NCBI GenBank assembly: GCA_903911455.1
Contig: CAIWDQ010000309.1
Location: forward strand, 1-11,016
Direction: 5' to 3'
Origin: an uncultured bacterium
Lineage (GTDB): Bacteria > Bacteroidota > Bacteroidia > Bacteroidales > JACABE01
DNA: 11,016 nucleotides
Within the stretch, counting starts at the first letter, position 1, and each line of letters starts with the position of its first letter. The notes under the pieces are model-generated. The model did not search any database, had not been told where the DNA came from, and saw only the letters and a program-made list of their open reading frames with translations. This document shows positions 1 to 6,353 of the stretch, piece after piece. A program made the translations under genes and the position numbers.

Positions 1-423
1 GTTTTTGATAAATCAAAAATGTTAGATGATAAACTACAAATGAAACTTGACATGCTATTTAACCCTTCTAATAATGAATCATTGCATATTGGAATTAAAG
101 CAACTGAACAGATGACATCTCAATTAGTGTCTGTATATAAAAATCATTTACATGAATGTTGGTCAGATATAGAGGATGAAATAAAAATTGAAGTTGTTAA
201 AGGTTCAAATGGGAAACAAATAGTTTTTAGAAAAGATATTCAATGGGGCGATGAAAGGTGGTTAAGTTTCTTTTTTAACGGAATTTTGTTAGATGCAGCT
301 TTAAATAATTGTGATATGCTTGGAGTGGAAAGTATTGTTTTTATTGATGAATTTATTTATAAAGATTTTGACGAAATAGTAAATATCACATATACAATTG
401 AAGATCTAAGGAGAATGAAATGA
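1..423 (+). CDS. Hypothetical protein, probably the C-terminal part of a longer gene
   Basis: I do not recognise this protein. The frame is open from the first base of the window, so the gene probably starts upstream. The ATG at 19 gives 134 residues, but no promoter or ribosome-binding site can be judged there. The visible part is acidic and soluble-looking, with no membrane segment or signal peptide. Its middle has an aromatic patch (WGDERWLSFFFNG, about residues 77-89 from the ATG at 19), followed by a hydrophobic strand (SIVFIDEFIY, about 105-114). It ends in a charged tail, ...EDLRRMK. A likely terminator follows directly, so it is transcribed separately from the ATPase gene downstream. 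No function is proposed. The reading frame is convincing, but start and identity are not known. Confidence 0.6.
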   Translation, partial: VFDKSKMLDDKLQMKLDMLFNPSNNESLHIGIKATEQMTSQLVSVYKNHLHECWSDIEDEIKIEVVKGSNGKQIVFRKDIQWGDERWLSFFFNGILLDAALNNCDMLGVESIVFIDEFIYKDFDEIVNITYTIEDLRRMK

Positions 424-430
424 TTAAAAA

Positions 431-467
431 CAAAGATTAAGTAAATTGATTCTTTGTATTTTTTTTT
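431..467 (+). terminator. Probable intrinsic terminator after the first gene
   Basis: CAAAGA (431-436) pairs with TCTTTG (451-456) around a 14-nt loop. A run of T follows (457-467, one A interrupting). It starts about 8 bases after the stop codon at 421-423. The stem is short and A/T-rich, so strength is uncertain. Confidence 0.5.
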
Positions 468-557
468 ATTTGTTAAAATTAAAGTTTTAAAATAAGAGAT
501 AATGGACTTTTATAAACAAATAAAAAACAAAAACACACTCGACTCGATTTTAAATTG

Positions 558-565
558 TAATTTTG
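558..565 (+). promoter_or_regulatory. Bacteroidota-type -7 promoter element for the ATPase/nuclease-like pair
   Basis: TAATTTTG matches the Bacteroidota -7 consensus TAnnTTTG exactly. It lies about 40 bases upstream of the ATG at 606, giving a short leader. No clear -33 TTTG box is visible at the expected spacing. The 424-605 gap holds otherwise only A/T-rich sequence. Confidence 0.5.
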
Positions 566-605
566 CAAGAAATATTTATAGATATAAACAGTAACTAATT
601 ATCAC

Positions 606-1859
606 ATGATGAATAGAATAACAATACGTAATATTGGACCAATCAAAGATGTAACATTGAATTTGAACAAGATTAATGTAATAATGGGTCCACAGAGTAG
701 TGGGAAAAGCACTATTGCAAAAATAATTAGCTATTGTCAATGGGTTGAGAAACGATTAATATTAGATGGTGTATTCGATTATGATTTTACTGAGCAATTT
801 ATGGATTTCCACAGAATAAGCGATGTCTATTTTAATGAAAATTCTTTAATTGAATATAAAAGTAATTCAACACATATTTCTTATAATGGTCTTAATCACA
901 AATCTACTATAAGAATGGTAAAGGAAGGTATGTCTTTTGTCAATTGTAAAAATATTTACATACCCGCAGAAAGAAATTTTGTTTCTGTGATTCCAAATCT
1001 AGGAAAATATAAAAGGACAAATGACAATATTATGAATTTTTTATATGACTGGTATGAGGTTAAGAAAAAATATTCTAAAGAAAATACGTTCCCTATATTA
1101 AATCTAGATGTTTCATTTTATCATACTCAAGAAACAGATTCTGATACCTTAGTATTGAAAAATAATGCAAAAAAAGAGCTCCTATTGAATAATGCTTCAA
1201 GTGGTTTACAATCTGTAATACCAATGATTTTATTGATAGATTATTTGACTAATGGATTATATAATGAAAAAACAATTGAATCAGTTAATGAAATTGAAGA
1301 GTTGTTTAATATTCTTGCAAAGCAATTCTCAAAAATAATAGAATCAAAAGAAAGAAGATCCACATTAATCAAAGAAATGAAAGAGGAGAAAAAAATTAAA
1401 TTATCATCTCTTGAATCTGAAAAATTAATAGAATTTATAGCTAAAAGAAAAAAATATCATTTTTCTCAAATTATTATTGAAGAACCCGAACAAAATCTAT
1501 TTCCAGAGACACAAAGAGATTTAGTTTATTATTTGCTTCATATGATGAATAATGAAGGGCGAGATCATAAACTTTTACTTACTACACATAGTCCATATAT
1601 ATTATATGCTCTTAACAACTGTATGATGGGTTATTTAATAAAAGATGAAATGCCAGAAATAGAGCAAAATGAATTAGCAAGTAAGCAATCATGGATAGAC
1701 CCTAAATTAGTATCTGTATGGGAAATTGAAAAAGATAAAGGAACTGTCAAACTTATTCAAGATAAGAATACAGGAACTGTTAGTAAGCATTATTTCAATA
1801 GTGTTATGAATGAGACAATGGACGAATATTATGAAATGCTTAACTATCTTAAAATATGA
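606..1859 (+). CDS. AAA family ATPase of the ABC/OLD (AAA_21-like) type
   Basis: A 417-residue ATPase with all ABC-type nucleotide-binding motifs. Walker A is GPQSSGKST (28-36). A IPAERN block (119-124), typical of AAA_21-like proteins, follows. The signature-like NASSGLQS is at 196-203, Walker B IIIEEPEQNLFP at 289-300 with tandem Glu, and an H-loop TTHSPYIL at 326-333 (His328). Residues about 225-285 are lysine- and glutamate-rich and look helical or coiled-coil, as in the arm inserted between the two ATPase halves of SMC/RecN/OLD proteins. There is no visible Toprim domain after the ATPase, unlike full-length OLD nucleases. The stop overlaps the next start (ATGA), so a translationally coupled partner supplies whatever effector activity there is. 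Such pairs are common in phage-defence systems (for example Septu or PARIS), but the exact family is not identified. ATG at 606 or 609 could start the protein. Confidence 0.85.
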   Translation: MMNRITIRNIGPIKDVTLNLNKINVIMGPQSSGKSTIAKIISYCQWVEKRLILDGVFDYDFTEQFMDFHRISDVYFNENSLIEYKSNSTHISYNGLNHKSTIRMVKEGMSFVNCKNIYIPAERNFVSVIPNLGKYKRTNDNIMNFLYDWYEVKKKYSKENTFPILNLDVSFYHTQETDSDTLVLKNNAKKELLLNNASSGLQSVIPMILLIDYLTNGLYNEKTIESVNEIEELFNILAKQFSKIIESKERRSTLIKEMKEEKKIKLSSLESEKLIEFIAKRKKYHFSQIIIEEPEQNLFPETQRDLVYYLLHMMNNEGRDHKLLLTTHSPYILYALNNCMMGYLIKDEMPEIEQNELASKQSWIDPKLVSVWEIEKDKGTVKLIQDKNTGTVSKHYFNSVMNETMDEYYEMLNYLKI

Positions 1860-2446
1860 AAACCCGAATTGAGCATATATTACCATTGCATAAGATAACT
1901 ACTCATTCTGGATTAAATTTATACATAGCCGATTATAAAAATTTCAATATTGGTGATGTTGTTTTAATTGAAAATGAACCCTCAGATATTAAATGTGTTC
2001 ATTTGTCAAATCCAAATTCAGTGAGAGCTTGTTTTGATGGATTCAAAGAAAACGCATTACCAATTAGACGAGGATACTATAGTAGTCAGTGCGAATGCGT
2101 GATTTTTCCGGAAAATTGTGATAGAGAAGAATGGGTATTATTTATTGAAACTAAATATGCAAATAATCGTGAAGCTGCATTTAATGAAATACGTGATTAT
2201 CCAAATCAAATGACTTCACAAATTATTGAAACTGTAAAATATTTTAGACAAAAAGGAATTATTGAGCCTTCTAAGAAAGTACATGCAATTGTGTCATTCC
2301 CTAATCTTGTAGAAGAATTTAATAGTACAATTTTCAGAGGTGATTTATCTATTGAAGATATTCTTTTTAACCATAAAATAATAATAAGAGGCACTAATAA
2401 TGCTCATATTATTAGTGATAAAAGAATAAAATTAACTTCAAATTGA
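1856..2446 (+). CDS. Small protein with PD-(D/E)xK nuclease-like motifs, partner of the ATPase
   Basis: 196 residues, with a start codon overlapping the upstream stop by 4 bases (ATGA). I do not recognise a named family. The centre resembles a restriction-endonuclease-like fold. A strand CECVIFPE (79-86) carries an acidic residue (Glu80). A second strand WVLFIETKYA (93-102) ends in an ExK motif (Glu98, Lys100). A helix with two glutamines (Gln118, Gln122) follows, where PD-(D/E)xK nucleases often have a conserved Gln. A further hydrophobic strand, VHAIVSFPN, is at 142-150. The N-terminal 75 residues may form a separate recognition part. No signal peptide or membrane segment is seen. From context, it is probably the effector controlled by the ATPase. 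The fold assignment rests on motif pattern only; an inactive or unrelated fold is possible. Confidence 0.75.
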   Translation: MKTRIEHILPLHKITTHSGLNLYIADYKNFNIGDVVLIENEPSDIKCVHLSNPNSVRACFDGFKENALPIRRGYYSSQCECVIFPENCDREEWVLFIETKYANNREAAFNEIRDYPNQMTSQIIETVKYFRQKGIIEPSKKVHAIVSFPNLVEEFNSTIFRGDLSIEDILFNHKIIIRGTNNAHIISDKRIKLTSN

Positions 2447-2523
2447 AAATTTAATATAGTTATTACTGTAGTTTTAAAAACAAAAGAAGTTTAAAGTTGA
2501 CTTGTTAATTTTTCTTCTTCTCT

Positions 2524-2553
2524 TTTATATTTAAACCCAGACTTCGGTTATAA
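2524..2553 (+). repeat. Dispersed A/T-rich palindromic repeat (TTTATATTTAAACC family), copy 1
   Basis: The left arm TTTATATTTAAACC is followed by CAGACTTC and the right arm GGTTATAA. Related copies sit at 2651-2686, 9729-9760, 9861-9883 (one arm only) and 10451-10486. The last three are in the opposite orientation. Confidence 0.7.
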
Positions 2554-2554
2554 G

Positions 2555-2606
2555 AACCCCACCTAACCTCCCCTAAGAGGGGAGGAATTTGATTCCAGGT
2601 ATTTAT
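2555..2606 (+). repeat. 52-bp hairpin repeat, left copy flanking the haem genes
   Basis: This contains a perfect 8-bp hairpin, CCTCCCCT-AAG-AGGGGAGG (2567-2585), with conserved flanks. It is an inverted copy of 9806-9857: by hand alignment 48 of 52 positions agree, with no gaps, and all four differences are transitions. It is a dispersed intergenic repeat of a kind common in Bacteroidota. Confidence 0.85.
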
Positions 2607-2650
2607 AAATATTCGTTTTATCTAAAGATAAATTGTCTTTCTATTCTTCT

Positions 2651-2686
2651 TTTATATTTAAACCTTGTCTTTGGTTATAAATATAA
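2651..2686 (+). repeat. Dispersed A/T-rich palindromic repeat, copy 2 (most complete)
   Basis: Arms TTTATATTTAAACC (2651-2664) and GGTTATAAATATAA (2673-2686) form an imperfect palindrome around TTGTCTTT. A pyrimidine-rich TTCTTCTT stretch precedes both this copy and copy 1. It belongs to the same family as 10451-10486. Confidence 0.75.
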
Positions 2687-2687
2687 G

Positions 2688-2728
2688 AAAAAAAAGCCTT
2701 CCCTAAATAAAAATAGAGAAGGCTTTTT
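2688..2728 (-). terminator. Strong intrinsic terminator ending the haem operon, probably bidirectional
   Basis: AAAAAGCCTTC (2691-2701) pairs perfectly with GAAGGCTTTTT (2718-2728). Three more pairs (CTA/TAG) follow after one mismatch, leaving an 8-nt loop. On the minus strand, transcript from hemE ends in a long U run. On the plus strand a shorter U run (2724-2728) could also stop the converging ATPase/nuclease-like unit. It lies about 40 bases beyond the hemE stop. Confidence 0.88.
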
Positions 2729-2729
2729 C

Positions 2730-2750
2730 AATTACGAATTACGAATTACG
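2730..2750 (+). repeat. Tandem repeat, three copies of AATTACG
   Basis: Three perfect 7-bp units (2730-2736, 2737-2743, 2744-2750) lie between the terminator and the end of hemE. This is a simple repeat with no assigned function. Confidence 0.85.
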
Positions 2751-2765
2751 TTTTTTACATTATGA

Positions 2766-3800
2766 TTAATTCCTTTTCCAGTCAGTTGCTTTTACCCAAT
2801 CAACAACAAACTTAGCATTCTCAAATGGGATACCGGGGATAAAACCATGGCCTAAGTTGAAGATCCAGTTCTGATTTTGAGAACCAAATTCAATATATTT
2901 CTCTAATTGTTCCTGAATAGTTTTTTGATCTGCTAAAAGAAGTCTTGGGTCAAGATTGCCTTGTAAACCAATTTCAGGGTGAACTAAATATCGTGCTTCT
3001 TCAATTGACATTTGCCAGTCGATACTCAAAAAGTTTGCATCTTCGGGTTCAATATACTTAACTCCATAGCCTAATCCTTTTGGGAGGAAGATAACCGGAG
3101 TACCTGCCTGCATAACTGCTGCTGAAATCTTACGTACATAAGGCATAATCATCTCAAAATACAATTCGGAAGGGATTAAACCTGCATGGGTTTCGAAAAT
3201 CTGAAAAACTGAAATACCATGTTTAGCCTGTGTAGTTGCATATTCAATTGATAACTCGGTGATAGCACTAAGTAACTTATGGGCTAAAACTTTATCTTTA
3301 TATAACAATGAAACTGCATCAGGGAACGTATGATTGGTGCTTAAACCCTGCACCATATAGCAAAGAGTAGTTAAAGGAGCTCCACAGAAACCAATTAAAG
3401 GAGTATTTTCGGGCTTGGTCTTCATGATTTCATCAATTACATCATAAATATAATTGAGTTTTGAAGCATCTGCTTTTAAAATACTCATAGGGTCTTTTAC
3501 ATCTTTAAGTGCTGTAGCAAACTTAGGACCAGCATCTGCAAAATTTAGTCCCATGCCTAAAGCTTGTGGAATAACTAAAATATCAGAGAAAAGTATAGCT
3601 GCATCAACACCTAAATCGTAAACAGGTAATAAGGTAACTTTTGCGGCAAGTTCAGGTGAATCCATTAATTCCTGAAAAGAATTCTTTTCGCGCATTGCTA
3701 AATAGGAAGGTAACACTCGTCCTGCCTGTCTCATAAACCATACCGGTGGTCTTTCTGTCTTTTCGCCTTTAAGTGTTTTTAAAAAAATTGAATTATCCAT
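2766..3800 (-). CDS. hemE: Uroporphyrinogen decarboxylase
   Basis: Cytoplasmic cofactor-free enzyme that removes the four acetate carboxyls of uroporphyrinogen III to give coproporphyrinogen III. The 344 residues are the normal family length. Both family signatures are present: PVWFMRQAGR near the N-terminus (19-28), whose arginines contact substrate carboxylates, and GFCGAPLTTLCYMVQG (137-152). Asp73 in FSDIL corresponds to the essential pyrrole-binding aspartate. A glycine-rich GLQGNLDP segment and the C-terminal NLGHGFIPG are also typical. It is the last gene of the haem cluster: 140 bp after hemL, with a nested inverted repeat in the gap, and followed by a strong terminator. No promoter of its own is visible, so it probably depends on upstream transcription reading through that repeat. 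The ATG at 3800 gives the standard N-terminus; no Shine-Dalgarno sequence is seen. Confidence 0.97.
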   Translation of the reverse strand: MDNSIFLKTLKGEKTERPPVWFMRQAGRVLPSYLAMREKNSFQELMDSPELAAKVTLLPVYDLGVDAAILFSDILVIPQALGMGLNFADAGPKFATALKDVKDPMSILKADASKLNYIYDVIDEIMKTKPENTPLIGFCGAPLTTLCYMVQGLSTNHTFPDAVSLLYKDKVLAHKLLSAITELSIEYATTQAKHGISVFQIFETHAGLIPSELYFEMIMPYVRKISAAVMQAGTPVIFLPKGLGYGVKYIEPEDANFLSIDWQMSIEEARYLVHPEIGLQGNLDPRLLLADQKTIQEQLEKYIEFGSQNQNWIFNLGHGFIPGIPFENAKFVVDWVKATDWKRN

Positions 3801-3839
3801 TTATGAAGTTTGATTTGAATTGTAAGTGATAAATATTAT

Positions 3840-3916
3840 CCTGACAGGTTTTTCATCCTGTCAGGTTTATAAGCTTTTTTATTTTTTATACCTGACAGGA
3901 GGAAAAACCTGTCAGG
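3840..3916. repeat. Nested inverted repeat between hemL and hemE, two 26-bp hairpin elements
   Basis: Two 26-bp elements (3840-3865 and 3891-3916) each have arms CCTGACAGG and CCTGTCAGG around an 8-nt loop. The second is the reverse complement of the first with a single difference (25 of 26). They are separated by 25 bases of A/T-rich sequence. Either two small hairpins or one long hairpin could form. The minus-strand transcript of the haem operon passes through it. Confidence 0.9.
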
Positions 3917-3940
3917 AGTTTCTTTTCAATATTGAGTTTA

Positions 3941-5230
3941 TTATAAGTTTTTTAATGCTTCCAGATTCTTTGCAATTACGTCTTCTATTTCTTTATCGGT
4001 ATGTGCATACGAGATAAACAGACATTCGTATTGTGAAGGTGCTAAATAGATTCCGTTTTCTAAAGATAATTTAAAATATTTAGCATATCTGTCAGCATCC
4101 GATTTCATTGCTTCGTCATAAGAAGTAATTTGCTTTTCGTTGGTGAAGAATAAAGTCATCATTGAACCTACACGATTGATTAAACCATTAACACCTGCTT
4201 CTTTTAGATTGTTAAGAATACCTTTCTCCAGTTTAGCAGCTTTTCTTTCTAATTCTGAATGGAAATCAGTAGTGTTTCGGATAAGCTTTAGCATTGCAAT
4301 ACCTGCAGCCATTGCCAAAGGATTTCCAGACAAAGTTCCTGCCTGATAAACAGGACCGATAGGTGCCAGCATATCCATAATTTCTTTGCTACCACCGTAA
4401 GCACCAACTGGTAAACCGCCACCAATAATCTTACCTAAAGTTGTTAAGTCGGGCATAACATTGAAATATTCCTGAGCTCCACCTTTAGCTAATCTGAAAC
4501 CTGTAATAACTTCGTCAAATATTAACAAAGCACCATATTGGGTACAGATATCACGCAATCCCTGAAGGAAATCTTTTGAAGGAACAACAACACCCATGTT
4601 ACCTGCAACAGGCTCAACAATAATAGCTGCAATCTCTTTGCCTCTTTCCTGAAATAATGCTTTTACAGAATTTAAATTATTATATTCGGCAGTTAAAGTA
4701 TCCATAGCAGTACTTGAAGTAACGCCGGGACTATCAGGTAAACCTAAAGTAATTGCTCCTGAACCTGCTTTAATTAAGAAACTGTCGCCATGACCGTGAT
4801 AATTACCTGCAAACTTAACAATGCATTCTCTTTTAGTATAACCACGAGCTAATCTGATTGCACTCATAGTGGCTTCGGTACCCGAATTAACCATACGAAC
4901 CTTTTGAATAGAAGGAACCATATCAACGATAAGTTCGGCCATTTCGGTTTCGTATTCGTTAGGTGCACCAAAACTTGTTCCTTTTTGAGCTGCTTCGTTA
5001 ATGGCTGCCAGAATAGTATCGTGCGCATGTCCAAAAATAAGTGGACCCCATGAAGCTACAAAATCTAAATATACATTGCCATCAATGTCGGTAATATATG
5101 CTCCTTTGGCTTTGCTAATGAAAACAGGGTTCATCTTAACACTTTTAAAGGCTCTAACGGGTGAGTTTACACCACCGGGGATTATTTCCTGTGCTTTCTT
5201 AAAAGCTTCTATACTTTTTGTGAATTGCAT
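3941..5230 (-). CDS. hemL: Glutamate-1-semialdehyde 2,1-aminomutase
   Basis: PLP-dependent class III aminotransferase-fold enzyme that converts glutamate-1-semialdehyde, the product of HemA, into 5-aminolevulinate. The 429 residues are the usual length. The PLP lysine is Lys267 in TLGKIIGGGLPVGA (264-277). The cofactor-ring aspartate is in FDEVITGFR (Asp239). The phosphate-binding SGTEA is at 116-120 and YHGHGD at 144-149. The N-terminal IPGGVNSPVRAF is the characteristic HemL substrate-binding segment and separates it from other class III aminotransferases. It lies 112 bp downstream of hemB; the gap has no recognisable -7 element, hairpin or ribosome-binding site. HemL and GluTR are known to act together to channel the reactive semialdehyde, so their presence in one cluster makes sense. 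Confidence 0.97.
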   Translation of the reverse strand: MQFTKSIEAFKKAQEIIPGGVNSPVRAFKSVKMNPVFISKAKGAYITDIDGNVYLDFVASWGPLIFGHAHDTILAAINEAAQKGTSFGAPNEYETEMAELIVDMVPSIQKVRMVNSGTEATMSAIRLARGYTKRECIVKFAGNYHGHGDSFLIKAGSGAITLGLPDSPGVTSSTAMDTLTAEYNNLNSVKALFQERGKEIAAIIVEPVAGNMGVVVPSKDFLQGLRDICTQYGALLIFDEVITGFRLAKGGAQEYFNVMPDLTTLGKIIGGGLPVGAYGGSKEIMDMLAPIGPVYQAGTLSGNPLAMAAGIAMLKLIRNTTDFHSELERKAAKLEKGILNNLKEAGVNGLINRVGSMMTLFFTNEKQITSYDEAMKSDADRYAKYFKLSLENGIYLAPSQYECLFISYAHTDKEIEDVIAKNLEALKNL

Positions 5231-5342
5231 TTAATTATCTGTATAATTTATAAATTCTAAAATTCTGTTTTATATAAAAAGAAAATAAGTGGAAGTTATT
5301 TGCACTCCTACCTATATTCGGATACTATATATTAATAGTGTA

Positions 5343-6323
5343 TTATTTAAGTCTGTTTAAAACCAAAGCAGCTTCAACAGCATGATACGTAATGATAATA
5401 TCAGCTCCGGCTCTTTTAATAGAGGTTAGAACTTCCATCATTACTCTTTCGCCATCAATCCAATCGTTAGCAGCAGCAGCTTTTACCATTGAAAATTCGC
5501 CACTAACATTGTAAGCAGCTACCGGCATTCTGAATTCAGTTTTAACACGGTAAATAACGTCAAGATAACTTAAAGCAGGTTTTACCATAACGATATCAGC
5601 TCCTTCGGCAATGTCTAACTCAACTTCGCGGATAGCTTCGTCACTGTTAGCAGGATTCATTTGATAGGTTGCTCTGTTGCCAAATTTAGGTGCACTTTCA
5701 GCAGCTTCTCTGAATGGACCATAGAAACCTGAAGCGTATTTAGCAGCATAAGACATGATTGGGATTTTTTCAAAATGATTTAAATCCAATTGCTCACGGA
5801 TAATAGCAACTCTTCCATCCATCATATCACTTGGAGCAATCATATCAGCACCGGCTTCAGCCAACGAAACTGATTGTTTTGCCAAGGTAACCAAGGTTAA
5901 ATCATTATCAACATCACCATCAACGATAGTTCCGCAATGACCATGAACTGTATATTCGCAATTGCAAACATCAGCAATTATATAAAGATCTTTAATCTCT
6001 TTTTTTATAGCTCTGATAGCCTGTTGAACGATACCATCATGTTGACAAGCAACTGTTCCATCCTCATCTTTTTGAGCTGGAATACCAAAAAGCAATACAG
6101 CTTTTACACCACTTGCATATACTTTTTTGCATTCTTCTACTACGTTTTCAACTGAGAGTTGATAATTGCCTGGCATTGATTTAATCTCATTACGTACATT
6201 GGTGCCAGCAATTACAAATAAAGGCATTACAAAATCGTCAACTGATAATTTAGTTTCAGTTACCATTTGTCTTAAAACGCCATTATATCTTAATCTTCTC
6301 ATTCTAGTTACTGGAAAATTCAT
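5343..6323 (-). CDS. hemB: Porphobilinogen synthase (5-aminolevulinate dehydratase)
   Basis: Condenses two 5-aminolevulinate molecules to porphobilinogen in the cytoplasm, usually as an octamer. The 326 residues match the family. The two active-site lysines are visible: Lys195 in SYAAKYASGFYGPFREA and the Schiff-base Lys248 in IVMVKPALSYLDV. The metal-site motif DVCNCEYTVHGHCG has the three cysteines (120, 122, 130) of the zinc-dependent class rather than the aspartate-rich magnesium-only version. From this, a catalytic zinc is inferred. It starts 30 bp after the hemC-hemD stop, with no promoter in between, so it is co-transcribed with it. The start MNFPVTRMRRLR matches the usual N-terminus (R-x-RR-LR). 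Confidence 0.97.
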   Translation of the reverse strand: MNFPVTRMRRLRYNGVLRQMVTETKLSVDDFVMPLFVIAGTNVRNEIKSMPGNYQLSVENVVEECKKVYASGVKAVLLFGIPAQKDEDGTVACQHDGIVQQAIRAIKKEIKDLYIIADVCNCEYTVHGHCGTIVDGDVDNDLTLVTLAKQSVSLAEAGADMIAPSDMMDGRVAIIREQLDLNHFEKIPIMSYAAKYASGFYGPFREAAESAPKFGNRATYQMNPANSDEAIREVELDIAEGADIVMVKPALSYLDVIYRVKTEFRMPVAAYNVSGEFSMVKAAAANDWIDGERVMMEVLTSIKRAGADIIITYHAVEAALVLNRLK

Positions 6324-6353
6324 ATTATTAGTATTAAATTGTTATTATAAAAA

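Noticed and set aside
2206..2394. Minus-strand frame of 62 residues inside the nuclease-like gene
   Set aside because: It is the shadow of the coding frame at 1856-2446, without a promoter or recognisable motif.
3826..4017. Plus-strand frame across the hemL-hemE gap
   Set aside because: It translates the CCTGACAGG repeat and the antisense of the hemL end; no coding signal.
5231..5342. Possible separate promoter for hemL
   Set aside because: No CAAAnnTA (minus-strand -7 element) exists in the gap and no convincing hairpin was found.
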